64,000 nucleotides of DNA from Pseudomonas triclosanedens. Lineage in GTDB: Bacteria; Pseudomonadota; Gammaproteobacteria; Pseudomonadales; Pseudomonadaceae. The translations under genes were made by a program, and so were the position numbers. The notes under the pieces were generated by a model, which worked only from the letters and a program-made list of their open reading frames with translations, was not told the DNA's origin and did no database searches. Each line of letters begins with the position of its first letter. The stretch's first letter is position 1. Below, one piece after another: positions 37,409-46,358 of the stretch. The stretch is taken from the NCBI RefSeq assembly GCF_026686735.1, contig NZ_CP113432.1:5259001-5323000 (forward strand), written 5' to 3'.

Positions 37409-37987
37409 TCACGCTCGAGCAGCCCAGCGCAACAGCGCTTCAGGGGTATCGACGTCGCGCAGCACGCCAGCGTCGTCGACCTGGAGCGACACGCAACGCT
37501 CCCGATGCACCGCCACCACGGCGCGAGCGCCCTCGTCGCCGCGCAGGTCGGCGAGCCTGGGCCAGAAGTCCCGACCAAACAGTACCGGGTGGCCGCGCTG
37601 GCCGTCGTAGAGGGGAAAGAGGATGGTCGAGGCGCTTGCAGCATCGGCCAGTTGCCGCAACGTGGACGGCGCGATCCACGGCATGTCGCCGAGCAGTACG
37701 GCCACCGCGCGGGCATCGCTGTCGCACAGCGAAGCGGCACCCGCCGCCAGGCTGTGGCCCATGCCTAACGCCGCGTCCGGGCTGTGGATAACGCGGCAGC
37801 CGGCGGGCAGACCGAAGTCCTCGGCCCGCTCGCCGACGCGCAGGATCACCCGTACCTCGCCAAACGCTTCCAGCGCACGCTCGACGCTGCGCGCAAGCAG
37901 CGTCGAGCCCTCCAGCCCGGCGCGGCGCTTGTCGGTGCCGAAGCGCCTGCCCTGGCCGGCGGCAAGAACCAGCGCAACGATCATCAC
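37409..37987 (-). CDS. MocA-like molybdenum cofactor nucleotidyltransferase
   Basis: A 192-residue NTP-transferase with the signature LVLAAGQGRRFGTDKR (7-22), GMGHSLAAGAAS and LLGDMPWI. MocA/MobA-like enzymes attach CMP or GMP to the molybdopterin cofactor; enzymes of the xanthine dehydrogenase family with a bis-nucleotide cofactor need MocA. Its start overlaps the stop of the XdhC gene by four bases. It ends a five-gene operon encoding a molybdo-dehydrogenase, so it should complete that enzyme's cofactor. Confidence 0.87.
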   Translation of the reverse strand: MMIVALVLAAGQGRRFGTDKRRAGLEGSTLLARSVERALEAFGEVRVILRVGERAEDFGLPAGCRVIHSPDAALGMGHSLAAGAASLCDSDARAVAVLLGDMPWIAPSTLRQLADAASASTILFPLYDGQRGHPVLFGRDFWPRLADLRGDEGARAVVAVHRERCVSLQVDDAGVLRDVDTPEALLRWAARA

Positions 37988-38955
37988 AGATGCTCGCGAG
38001 CGATGCCGCTGCGGGTACGAAGAATGTCGGCGAGTACCGCCAGGGCGATCTCCGCCGGCGTCTTGCTGCCCAGGTTCAGGCCGATCGGCGCATGGATGCG
38101 CGCCAGTTCGGTTTCGTTCAAGCCGCCGATACGGCTCAACCGCTCACGACGCTTCTGCGATGTGGTACGCGAACCCATCACACCGATGTAGAAGGCTTCG
38201 GTGCGCACGGCTTCGAGCATCGCCAGGTCGTCGATCTTCGGATCGTGGGTCAGCGCCACCACCGCCGTATCGGCATGGCAGCCGCCGTTGGCGATGAAGA
38301 TCGACGGCAGCTCGCGGCGGATCTCGATGCCATCGAGCACCACGCCATCCAGCGCCTCTTCACGCGGGTCGCAGAGGATGACCTCGAAGCCCAGCCCCTT
38401 GCCGAACTCCGCACAGAAATGCGCAACGCTGGAGTACCCCGCCAGCAGCAGGCGCTGGGCGGCACCAACGCGCAGGTGCACGCTGGCCGCATCGCGTTCC
38501 ACACGCGGACCGTGGCTATGGTCGTCGCTAAGGCGGCGCGCGCCGTCGGCCAGGCTCACCTCGCGCAGCAGGCGGCGCTGACCGAGCAGCGCCGACTCCA
38601 GCTCGCGCAGATGCGCCTGCACGTCGCAGTCCGACGGCAGGTTTTCCACCAGCACGTCGAGAATGCCGCCGCAGGGCAGCCGGATGTTCGAACGCGTGTC
38701 GCTGCCATCGCCATACCGCACGACGACCACCGGTTCGGCGAACTCGCCATCGGCGACACGCTCCAGGAAGTCATCCTCGACGCAACCGCCGGACAGCGAG
38801 CCCACCCACTGCCCGCTGTCGTTGACCGCCAGCAGCGAGCCCGGCGCGCGAGGCGCCGAGCCGTAGGTGAAGAGCACGGTGCACAGCCAGACGCGCTGAC
38901 CGGCAACGGACCACTTCAGCGCCTGGCGGACCACTTGCAGATCGAGATGCTGCAC
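37984..38955 (-). CDS. XdhC-family molybdenum cofactor insertion factor
   Basis: A 323-residue XdhC/CoxF-type protein. The N-terminal XdhC domain has TYGSAPRAPGSLLAV and SLSGGCVEDD. A C-terminal Rossmann domain has the segments VALTHDPKIDDLAMLEAV and YIGVMGSRTTSQKRRERL. XdhC binds the molybdenum cofactor, promotes its sulfuration and inserts it into xanthine dehydrogenase-type enzymes. It lies three bases after the cytochrome c gene and overlaps the mocA-like gene. Confidence 0.9.
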   Translation of the reverse strand: MQHLDLQVVRQALKWSVAGQRVWLCTVLFTYGSAPRAPGSLLAVNDSGQWVGSLSGGCVEDDFLERVADGEFAEPVVVVRYGDGSDTRSNIRLPCGGILDVLVENLPSDCDVQAHLRELESALLGQRRLLREVSLADGARRLSDDHSHGPRVERDAASVHLRVGAAQRLLLAGYSSVAHFCAEFGKGLGFEVILCDPREEALDGVVLDGIEIRRELPSIFIANGGCHADTAVVALTHDPKIDDLAMLEAVRTEAFYIGVMGSRTTSQKRRERLSRIGGLNETELARIHAPIGLNLGSKTPAEIALAVLADILRTRSGIAREHL

Positions 38956-38958
38956 GGC

Positions 38959-40170
38959 TTACTCCGACTTCAGCTGAGCGACCTGTTGTACGCCCAGATC
39001 ACCCGGAAGGCCACCCCAGGCCTGGCGCAGGTAGTTGATCAGATCGGCGAGTTCCTGGTCGCCAAGCTTGTCGGCAAAGCCCGGCATCGGCTGCATGCGC
39101 TCGAAACCGGTGAACTGCTGCTCACGGATACCTTCGAGGACCACCTTGGCCAGGTTGCGCGAATCGGCCAGGCGCAGGGTAGTGTTGCCCTGCATCGCAA
39201 CGGCGATGTGCGGCTTGCCCTCGCCTTCCACGCCGTGGCAGCCGGCACAGACATTGAGGTACTGCTGGCGGCCGCGCTTGGCGCTGTCGCTGAGCTGCTC
39301 GAAAGGCACGCTCTGCACGACTTTCGCCTGCGGTGGCTGGTCGCCGAGCAGGTAGGTCGCCATCGCCGCGAGATCGCTGTCTTCGAGGTGCTGGGTGCTG
39401 TGATGCACCACCGGGAACATCTCGTTGAACATGCTGCCCTGGGCACTCATGCCGTGCTTGAGGAAGCTGGTCAGGTCGGCGGTGGTCCAGCCGCGCTCGG
39501 CCAGGTCCTGGGCCAGCAGGCTGGGTGCCAGGTAGCCGTTGAGCAGGCCGCCGGTGAGGCGCTTGTCCTGCTGCAGCGCACCGATGTCGTTACGCGGCGT
39601 GTGGCACTCGCCACAGTGGCCGAGCACTTCCACCATGTATTGGCCACGCTGCCAGGCTTCGCTCTTGCCTTCGGCGCTCTGCAACTGGACGCTCTTGCCG
39701 TAGAGCATGTTCCAGCCCGACAGGCCCAGGCGCACGTTGAACGGGAAGCTCAGGCTGGTCTGCGGCGCCGCTCGATTCACCGCCGGCACCGTCATCAGGT
39801 ACGCGTGGATGGCATCGGAATCCTCGCGCTTGACCAGGTGGTAGGAGGTGTATGGCATCGCCGGATACAGGTTTGCGCCATCCTTGCGCTTGCCCTCGGT
39901 GAGCGCAGCGAAGAACTCGTCGGCGCTGTAGCTGCCGATGCCGTACTGCTTGTCCGAAGTGATGTTGCTGCCATAGATGGTGCCGAACGGCGACTCGATC
40001 GGCAGGCCGCCGGCGAACGGCGCGCCGCCCTCGGCGGTGTGGCAGGCCATGCAGTCGGCCGCACGGGCCAGATACTCGCCACGCTTGACCTGATCCTGCT
40101 CCGCCGCCTGGACACCCAGGGCTGCGCCGAGGCCCGCGGCCAGTGCGAGACTGGAAAGAATGCGCTGCAT
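38959..40170 (-). CDS. tri-heme cytochrome c subunit of molybdo-dehydrogenase
   Basis: A 403-residue periplasmic cytochrome with a signal peptide (1 to about 22, ending GVQA) and three CxxCH sites: CMACH at 40-44, CGECH at 186-190 and CAGCH at 308-312. This layout equals the membrane-associated cytochrome subunits of gluconate, alcohol and aldehyde dehydrogenases. It would pass electrons from the periplasmic molybdo-flavin-free dehydrogenase to the quinone pool or to oxidases. GGAGGG precedes ATG 40170, and the gene begins within a few bases of the stop of the 2Fe-2S subunit gene. Confidence 0.9.
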   Translation of the reverse strand: MQRILSSLALAAGLGAALGVQAAEQDQVKRGEYLARAADCMACHTAEGGAPFAGGLPIESPFGTIYGSNITSDKQYGIGSYSADEFFAALTEGKRKDGANLYPAMPYTSYHLVKREDSDAIHAYLMTVPAVNRAAPQTSLSFPFNVRLGLSGWNMLYGKSVQLQSAEGKSEAWQRGQYMVEVLGHCGECHTPRNDIGALQQDKRLTGGLLNGYLAPSLLAQDLAERGWTTADLTSFLKHGMSAQGSMFNEMFPVVHHSTQHLEDSDLAAMATYLLGDQPPQAKVVQSVPFEQLSDSAKRGRQQYLNVCAGCHGVEGEGKPHIAVAMQGNTTLRLADSRNLAKVVLEGIREQQFTGFERMQPMPGFADKLGDQELADLINYLRQAWGGLPGDLGVQQVAQLKSE

Positions 40171-40172
40171 GC

Positions 40173-40712
40173 TCAACCCTCCTTGACCAGGCCGAGGTCG
40201 GTGAGCACCTCGCGCGTGGCCTCGTAGTAACGCACGTAGCCGGTGCAACGGCAGATGTGGTGGCCGAGGCTGGCTTCGATGGTCGCCTCCAGCTCACTCT
40301 TCTTCAGCGGCTGGCGCTGGGCCTTTTCCACCAGCACCGTGGCGGCATTGACGAAGCCCGGCGCGCAGTAGCTGCACTGGAAGGCGAAGCGGTCGACGAA
40401 CTTCTGCTGGATCGGATTGAGCTCGGCAACGCCGCCATCCTCGCCACGCTTGGCGTGCCCCTCGATGGTGCGCACCTTCTTGCCCTCGAAGTAATGTGCG
40501 CCGGTGATGCAGGTACGCACTTCCTCGCTGGTGCCGTCGGGGTTGTCGACGATCACCACGCAGGCGTGGCAGATACCCTGGCCGCAGCCCAGGCGCGAAC
40601 CGGTGAGGTTCTGGTATTCGTGCAGGTAGTCGATCATCGGCAGGTCATCGGGAACCTCGACCGGGCCGACGGTTTGACCGTTGATGGTCAGCTTGAGCGG
40701 ACGGTTAGCCAC
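40173..40712 (-). CDS. 2Fe-2S subunit of molybdo-dehydrogenase (IorA/CoxS-like)
   Basis: A 179-residue iron-sulfur subunit with two clusters. The plant-type ferredoxin site has C43, C48, C51 and C68 (CGQGICHAC, RTC), and the C-terminal site has C113, C116, C154 and C156 (CSYC, CRC). It transfers electrons from the molybdenum centre to cytochrome c. It starts at a GTG at 40712 that overlaps the end of the large-subunit gene, with GGAGG upstream. It has no signal of its own; such subunits are co-exported with the Tat-bearing large subunit. Confidence 0.9.
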   Translation of the reverse strand: MANRPLKLTINGQTVGPVEVPDDLPMIDYLHEYQNLTGSRLGCGQGICHACVVIVDNPDGTSEEVRTCITGAHYFEGKKVRTIEGHAKRGEDGGVAELNPIQQKFVDRFAFQCSYCAPGFVNAATVLVEKAQRQPLKKSELEATIEASLGHHICRCTGYVRYYEATREVLTDLGLVKEG

Positions 40713-43536
40713 GGAGGGCCTCCTTGATGCGAACGGGGGTGATGGGCAGGTCGCGGACGCGCTTGCCGATGGCATGGGCCACGGCATTGCCGATGGCGCC
40801 GACCACCGGGATCATCACCACCTCGGCGATACCCTTGGATGGGTCGCTGGGCGACAGCGGCGGCAGGATTTCCGAGCTTTGCTGCCACACGGCGACATCC
40901 TTGGCCTTCGGGAGACGGTAGCGGTTGAAGTTCCAGTCGCCCTCGCCCGGCCCCCCTTCGTACAGCGGCATCTCTTCCAGCAGCGCATGGCCGATACCCA
41001 TCGCGGTACCGCCTTCGATCTGCCCCTTCACCAGTTCTGGCACCAGCACCCGGCCGCACTCGATCCAACTGTGATGGTTGAGCACCGAGACCTCGCCGCT
41101 GCCCTTGTTCACCTTCACTTCCACGATGGTCGCCACCGGGCTGTAGTAGGTGACCGCCGCATTGTTCAGTTGGGTCGGCGGATAGGCCACGTTCTGCCGG
41201 TCCAGAAGATGGAAACCTGCGCTGTTCATCTGCGCCTTCTTCACGCCCGGCGCACCATCGCCATACTTGACGGCCAGCGCGTCGAGCGGCAGGCGATCAC
41301 GCACGCCGTCGATGACGAACTCGCACTCCGCCCAGCTCCAGCGGTTGAAGCCATGCACGGAAACGCCGGTGACCATGCCGCGCTCGTGGGCGAGTTTGGC
41401 CAGTTGCGCGAACGGCAGCGGCTCCAGGCCGTTGGCGGTGAGCTTGCCATCGACCCAGTGGGCGTCTTCACGGCGCACCACCAGCGGGTTGGCGGCGCCA
41501 CCGAACGGGCCCTGCCGCCAGATTTCCAGCGCCGCCGGCCACAGCGCGTGGTTGAACAGCACACGCGCTGCCTCGCGGGAGGCGTGGCTGAAGTAGTAGG
41601 CCGAGTTGGTCGCCGACGACGCCGAGGCGTACTTGCCGACCCAGCGCGGGTTGCGCAGCTTCTCATCCTGGGTGGCCTGGCTCATGGTGTAGGGGTCTTC
41701 ACCGCTGAGCAGTTGCAGCTCCGGCCACTGGGTTTCGGCGGTCTTTATCTCGTCCGCCGGCTTGCCGAGAAAATCGGCTACCACCAGCGCCTGGGAGGTG
41801 GACATGCCGGTGCCGATCTCGATGCCGATATGGCGCATGCGCACCTTGCCGTCGGCATCGAACTCGATGCTCGCCATCGGTGCTTCCGAGCCGGTACCGA
41901 AGTCTTTCTGGCAGATGGCGAAGCCGACGCCATACCAGTTGTCCGGGTCCTTGGCGTCCATTTCCTTCTTGCGGGCATCGCGGGTTTTCCACCACTCGTG
42001 GGCCGCGGCCTTGTCGAGAATCTCGTGCAGGCGCAGCGCACCGGCAGGCACCGCGCCCTGGGTGTTCTTCATGCCCGACTTGAGGGCGTTGACCCGGCGC
42101 AGCTCGATGGCATCGACGCCCAGGCGGCCGGCGATTTCATCGACCATCATCTCGGTCGCCGCCATGCTCTGCAGGGTTCCGTAGCCACGCATGGAGCCAG
42201 CCTCGACTGCGCGCGAATGGTAGGCAGTCACCTGCAGGTCATTCTGCGGCATGTAGTAGATCGACTGCGCCGCCGTCGCGCCCACCGCCGCCACCGAGGC
42301 GCTGTAGTTCGCACGGCCGCCACCGTCGACGCTCATTTCCGAGCGGAAGACCTTGAACGACAGGTCCTTCTTGTCCACCGCCAACTGGTAATGGATGTCG
42401 AACGAGTGACGCTTGATACCGCTCTGGAACTGCTCGTAGCGGTCGTTCGCCAGGCGGATCGGCACACCCGCTCCGTACAGCGCCGCAAGGGCTGCGTAGA
42501 AGACGAAGATGTTGTGGTCCTTGGAGCCATAACCCACGGTGTAGCCGGGGTGGATGTTCAGCTTGTCGAGGCCGAAGCGCGACGGCTTGATCATGTGCAC
42601 CGTCTCGTACGCCGCCTCGAACGGGCACTGGGTGGCCACCACGAAGTGCAGGGTCTTGCTTGCCGCGTCGTACCAGCCGTTGCCGTTGTCCGGCTCCATC
42701 GCCGCCGGCTCGATGGACGGGGTCTTGTAGCGCTCGTCGAAGACCAGCCAGTCCTGGGGCGGATTGTCGATCTGGTCCTTGATCTTCTGCGCGTAGAACA
42801 GGCCCTGCTCGGTGAGGTCGCCGTGCTGACTGGGCTGCTGGTTCCACACCGGTTTGCGCTCGCGGATCATCGGGAACAGGATCGAGTCCTTGAGGCTGGA
42901 GAACTCATCCGGATCGGCGGAAGTCGCACCGCCCACGCGCACATAGCGGAAGCTGCCGTAGGGGTCACCCTGGTACAGCGGAGCCTGCGCACCGTAGCGG
43001 ATGGCCTTGTCGTTGAACTTCATCTTCAACTTGGCCTGGCGGAAGCGCTCGAAGTCATTCCAGATCAGGATCGCGACAGGGTGGCCGATGAACATCGGCA
43101 CCTTGCCCGGCGGCAGCAGCGGGTCCGGCGCATGGGCCTCGGGGAAGGCGATACCGTCCTTGTCCAGGTCGGCGGCGGTGACGATGCGGTCCGGCTGCAG
43201 TTCGGCACCAAGCCAGGAGAGGTCGATGCCCTCGAAGATGCGGTCGGCCTTGATGGTCTTGAGCAGCATCGCGTGGCCCTGTTGCTGGGGCCAGCCGGGC
43301 ATGTCCTTGGAGCGGATGTCGCGGGCGAACACCTTGTTGCCGCAGACCTTGGACAGGGCGTCGTTGCGGAAACGCGCCTTGCCGTCGTTACCCATCCACT
43401 TCTGGGGCGAGACGGTCACACTGTTTTCCATCAGGGCAGCGAAGGCCCGGCTGCCGAGCGGCGCGAGCGTCACGCTGACGCCAGCGATCAGCCCGCCTTG
43501 CAGGAAGGCACGCCGGGAAATATCACGGTTGGACAT
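40705..43536 (-). CDS. molybdopterin-binding dehydrogenase large subunit (IorB-like)
   Basis: A 943-residue catalytic subunit of the xanthine dehydrogenase family. A Tat signal is at the N-terminus (SRRAFLQGGLIAGVSVTLAP), so the folded complex acts in the periplasm. Aldehyde oxidase-type domains follow, with family motifs such as EAGSMRGYG, IEIGTGMSTSQALVVADFLG and GGTAMGIGHALLEEMPLY. The set large subunit, 2Fe-2S protein and tri-heme cytochrome resembles isoquinoline 1-oxidoreductase, nicotinate dehydrogenase and periplasmic aldehyde dehydrogenases. The substrate, an aldehyde or an N-heterocycle, cannot be chosen from sequence. It is the first gene of a five-gene operon that includes its own maturation factors. 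Confidence 0.87.
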   Translation of the reverse strand: MSNRDISRRAFLQGGLIAGVSVTLAPLGSRAFAALMENSVTVSPQKWMGNDGKARFRNDALSKVCGNKVFARDIRSKDMPGWPQQQGHAMLLKTIKADRIFEGIDLSWLGAELQPDRIVTAADLDKDGIAFPEAHAPDPLLPPGKVPMFIGHPVAILIWNDFERFRQAKLKMKFNDKAIRYGAQAPLYQGDPYGSFRYVRVGGATSADPDEFSSLKDSILFPMIRERKPVWNQQPSQHGDLTEQGLFYAQKIKDQIDNPPQDWLVFDERYKTPSIEPAAMEPDNGNGWYDAASKTLHFVVATQCPFEAAYETVHMIKPSRFGLDKLNIHPGYTVGYGSKDHNIFVFYAALAALYGAGVPIRLANDRYEQFQSGIKRHSFDIHYQLAVDKKDLSFKVFRSEMSVDGGGRANYSASVAAVGATAAQSIYYMPQNDLQVTAYHSRAVEAGSMRGYGTLQSMAATEMMVDEIAGRLGVDAIELRRVNALKSGMKNTQGAVPAGALRLHEILDKAAAHEWWKTRDARKKEMDAKDPDNWYGVGFAICQKDFGTGSEAPMASIEFDADGKVRMRHIGIEIGTGMSTSQALVVADFLGKPADEIKTAETQWPELQLLSGEDPYTMSQATQDEKLRNPRWVGKYASASSATNSAYYFSHASREAARVLFNHALWPAALEIWRQGPFGGAANPLVVRREDAHWVDGKLTANGLEPLPFAQLAKLAHERGMVTGVSVHGFNRWSWAECEFVIDGVRDRLPLDALAVKYGDGAPGVKKAQMNSAGFHLLDRQNVAYPPTQLNNAAVTYYSPVATIVEVKVNKGSGEVSVLNHHSWIECGRVLVPELVKGQIEGGTAMGIGHALLEEMPLYEGGPGEGDWNFNRYRLPKAKDVAVWQQSSEILPPLSPSDPSKGIAEVVMIPVVGAIGNAVAHAIGKRVRDLPITPVRIKEALRG

Positions 43537-43867
43537 GGTTCATCCTCTGGACGGTGAAGGCCCGCCCATGTCGTTTTCTAATGCCGGTAAGAGCTCGGAG
43601 GGCGTGGAATCGTTGACGTGTGGGGGCGACGTCGGACTCGAAAACCACAGAAAAAACCTGACTCACATGTCAACTTTAACGTAATCCACCCCCCCGTGGC
43701 AAAGTCAAGCTGACAACTTGCCGCGCCGCCTACCAATCGGACGACCTGCTCGCTCGCCGACCAAAGGGCGCTTACCGAACATCGTCTTCGCTCGGCACAA
43801 GCGAAAAAGTGTTACGCCGTGCTACGCTCCGCGACCCTTGCTTAGCGACCTAACGAATAATTCAGAC
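43537..43867. other. 331-bp divergent intergenic region
   Basis: Separates the molybdo-dehydrogenase operon from the divergent MFS gene. It contains a moderately AT-rich stretch (43640-43690) with TGTCAAC at 43672-43678 and a related CTGACAACTT at 43710-43719, possibly two copies of an operator half-site. No gene or RNA is seen. Confidence 0.35.
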
Positions 43868-45079
43868 ATGTCCGTCGAAGCCACGTCACTGCTGCGTCAC
43901 CGCCCCTTCCTCGCCTTCTGGCTGGCCCGTGTCTGCACCGCCAGCGCCTTCCAGATGATCACCGTGGCCATCGGCTGGCACATCTACGAGCTGACCCACA
44001 ACGTGCTGGACCTCGGCCTCGTCGGCCTGGTGGAGTTCCTGCCGCGCGTGCTGTTCATGCTGCACACCGGCCACGTCGCCGACCGCTACGACCGCCGCCG
44101 CATCGCCTCGATCTGCCAGATTGGCCAGGGGCTGGTGGCCGTCGCCCTGGTGGCTGGAGCCAGCACCGACAGCGTGACCCGCGAAATGATCTTCGTGATG
44201 GCCTTCCTGCTGGGCACCGCGCGGGCGTTCGAGATGCCCACGACCCAGGCGCTGCTGCCGAACATCGTGCCCACCATGCTGTTCCCGCGGGCGGTGGCCG
44301 CATCAGCGTCGGCGATGCAGGCGGCGACCATCGCCGCGCCGGCGTTCGGTGGTTTCCTCTATGCCTTCGGCGCCTTCTGGGTCTATACCCCGACCGCCGT
44401 GCTGTATTTCATCGCTTGCGTGCTGGTCATGACCCTGCCCTCACGCCAGGCGCCCGCCACCCAGGGCAAGGCCACGCTGGAGTCCCTGTTGGCAGGCATC
44501 CGCTTCATCCGCAGTCGCCCGGACATCTTCGGTGCCATCTCGCTGGACCTGTTCGCGGTGCTGCTGGGCGGCGCCACCGCCTTGCTGCCGGTGTTCGCCA
44601 GGGACATCCTGCTCACCGGGCCCTGGGGCCTGGGCCTGCTGCGGTCTGCGCCGGCTGTAGGGGCGTTGCTGATGTCGTTCTGGCTGGCGCGCTTCCCCAT
44701 CGAGCGCAATGTCGGACGGATCATGTTCCTCTCGGTCGGCATCTTCGGCGTCACCACCATCGCCTTCGGCCTCTCGACCTCTTTCTGGTTCTCCCTGGCG
44801 GTACTGGTGGTGCTGGGTGCGGCGGACATGATCAGCATGGTGATCCGTGGCGCCTTCGTGCAGTTGGAAACCCCGGATGAAATGCGCGGCCGGGTGAGCG
44901 CGGTCAACGGCCTGTTCATCGGCGCCTCGAACCAGCTCGGCGAATTCGAATCGGGCGTCACCGCCCACTGGCTCGGCACGGTGCCGGCGGTGGTGCTCGG
45001 CGGCGTCGGCACGCTGGTGGTTACCGGCCTCTGGATGAAGCTGTTCCCGACCCTGGCCAAGCGCGACAGGCTGCACTGA
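43868..45079 (+). CDS. MFS transporter (EntS-like MFS_3 family)
   Basis: A 403-residue, 12-TM major facilitator. It opens LLRHRPFLAFWLARVCTASA and has the loop 2-3 motif GHVADRYDRRRI and the second-half motif VSAVNGLFIGASNQLGEFES, typical of the MFS_3 (EntS/enterobactin exporter-like) group. The start at 43868 is chosen because upstream codons form no membrane segment. The ribosome site is weak. It is probably an exporter of a small molecule. It is divergent from the dehydrogenase operon, so a functional link is possible but not shown. Confidence 0.82.
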   Translation: MSVEATSLLRHRPFLAFWLARVCTASAFQMITVAIGWHIYELTHNVLDLGLVGLVEFLPRVLFMLHTGHVADRYDRRRIASICQIGQGLVAVALVAGASTDSVTREMIFVMAFLLGTARAFEMPTTQALLPNIVPTMLFPRAVAASASAMQAATIAAPAFGGFLYAFGAFWVYTPTAVLYFIACVLVMTLPSRQAPATQGKATLESLLAGIRFIRSRPDIFGAISLDLFAVLLGGATALLPVFARDILLTGPWGLGLLRSAPAVGALLMSFWLARFPIERNVGRIMFLSVGIFGVTTIAFGLSTSFWFSLAVLVVLGAADMISMVIRGAFVQLETPDEMRGRVSAVNGLFIGASNQLGEFESGVTAHWLGTVPAVVLGGVGTLVVTGLWMKLFPTLAKRDRLH

Positions 45080-45098
45080 CTCAACCGCAACGCCAGGC

Positions 45099-45132
45099 AA
45101 AAAAATCCCCCGCAGGACGTACCTGCGGGGGA
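45099..45132 (-). terminator. terminator of the cio operon
   Basis: TCCCCCGCAGG (45106-45116) pairs perfectly with CCTGCGGGGGA (45122-45132). On the minus strand it is followed by TTTTTTTG, ending the cioAB-DUF2474 transcript. It may also stop the MFS transcript. Confidence 0.82.
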
Positions 45133-45187
45133 TGTGGGAACGGGCGCCGGGGGACGGCGCCCGGATGGGATTCTTGGAGCGGACGAT

Positions 45188-45337
45188 CTAGTGCGGCGTC
45201 CCCAGCCCGGCCGCGCTCATGAACAGCCGCATCAGCCAGGCCGCCACGCCCAGCGCGGCGACGCTCAACACCCAGATCAGTACCAGCCAGCCCAGCCGCT
45301 TGCGCAGCGGAGCCTTGCCCTGTTCTTTATGGGTCAT
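45188..45337 (-). CDS. DUF2474-family small membrane protein of the cio operon
   Basis: A 49-residue protein: a basic N-terminus (MTHKEQGKAPLRKRLGW) and one membrane helix (about 18-42, LVLIWVLSVAALGVAAWLM). Its length, the WLVLIW motif and its location 10 bp after cioB match the DUF2474 proteins that accompany CioAB-type oxidases. By analogy with CydX or CydH it may stabilise the oxidase as an accessory subunit (inference). The ATG is at 45337 and the TAG at 45188-45190. Confidence 0.82.
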   Translation of the reverse strand: MTHKEQGKAPLRKRLGWLVLIWVLSVAALGVAAWLMRLFMSAAGLGTPH

Positions 45338-45347
45338 GGCGCAGCCC

Positions 45348-46355
45348 TCAGTGGTAGCCATCGCCGTGCTTCACCTTGCCGCGGAACACGTAGTAGCTCC
45401 ACGCGGTGTAGACGAGGATGAACGGAATGATGAACAACGCGCCCACCAGCATGAAGCCCAGGCTCTGCGACGGCGCCGCGGCATCCCAGATGGACATCGT
45501 CGGCGGGATAATGTTCGGCCACAGGCTGATGCCCAGACCGCTGTAGCCGAGGAAGATCAGGGCCAGCGTAAGCAGGAAAGGCAGCACGTGGTCGTTGCGC
45601 GCCACCGAGCGCAGCAGGGCATAGAAGGTCAGCAGCACCAGCAGCGGCACCGGCAGGAACCAGAACAGGTTCGGCAGGCTGAACCAGCGTTCGGCGATCG
45701 GCGGGTGGGCCAGCGGTGTCCACAGGCTGACGATGCCGATCACCGCCAGCAGCACCAGCGCCAGCGGGCGCGCCAGGTCGTGCATGCGCTCCTGCAGGCG
45801 GCCTTCGGTCTTCATGATCAGCCAGGTGCAACCGAGCAGGCTGTACGCGACAACCAGGCCAACACCGCAGAACAGCGGGAAGGGCGCCAGCCAGTCCAGC
45901 GGACCGCCGGCGAACTGCCGATCGACAACCGGAATGCCCTCGATGAACGCACCCAGCGCCACGCCCTGGAAGAAGGTCGCCACCAGAGAGCCGACGATGA
46001 ACGACTTGTCCCAGATATGCCGCTTGGCCGGCTTGACCTTGAAGCGGAACTCGAAAGCCACGCCGCGGAAGATCAGCCCCACCAGCATCAGTACCAACGG
46101 CAGGTAGAGCGCCGAGAGCACCGCCGAGTAGGCCACCGGGAAGGCGCCGAACAGCGCCGCCCCGCCCAGCACCAGCCAGGTCTCGTTGCCATCCCACACC
46201 GGCGCAACGGTGTTCATCATCACATCGCGGTCGCCCTCGTCCTTGAAGAACGGATAGAGCATGCCGATGCCCAGGTCGAAACCGTCCATTACCACGTACA
46301 TCATCACACCGAAGATGATGATGATCGCCCAGATCAGCGGAAGATCGATTCCCAT
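45348..46355 (-). CDS. cioB: cyanide-insensitive quinol oxidase subunit II
   Basis: A 335-residue CydB-type subunit with about eight to nine membrane helices. Family sequences include VVMDGFDLGIGMLYPFF, NTVAPVWDGNETWLVLGGAA and a C-terminal VYTAWSYYVFRGKV. It pairs with subunit I to form a bd-type ubiquinol oxidase. It lies three bases after the cioA gene. Its assignment as Cio rather than classical CydB follows from the partner's short Q-loop. Confidence 0.92.
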   Translation of the reverse strand: MGIDLPLIWAIIIIFGVMMYVVMDGFDLGIGMLYPFFKDEGDRDVMMNTVAPVWDGNETWLVLGGAALFGAFPVAYSAVLSALYLPLVLMLVGLIFRGVAFEFRFKVKPAKRHIWDKSFIVGSLVATFFQGVALGAFIEGIPVVDRQFAGGPLDWLAPFPLFCGVGLVVAYSLLGCTWLIMKTEGRLQERMHDLARPLALVLLAVIGIVSLWTPLAHPPIAERWFSLPNLFWFLPVPLLVLLTFYALLRSVARNDHVLPFLLTLALIFLGYSGLGISLWPNIIPPTMSIWDAAAPSQSLGFMLVGALFIIPFILVYTAWSYYVFRGKVKHGDGYH

Positions 46356-46358
46356 GAT

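Noticed and set aside
40681..43557. 958-codon open frame antisense to the molybdopterin dehydrogenase gene
   Set aside because: It is a shadow of the large subunit gene: no recognisable domains, Arg/His/Val-rich composition, and the true gene has a Tat signal and family motifs.
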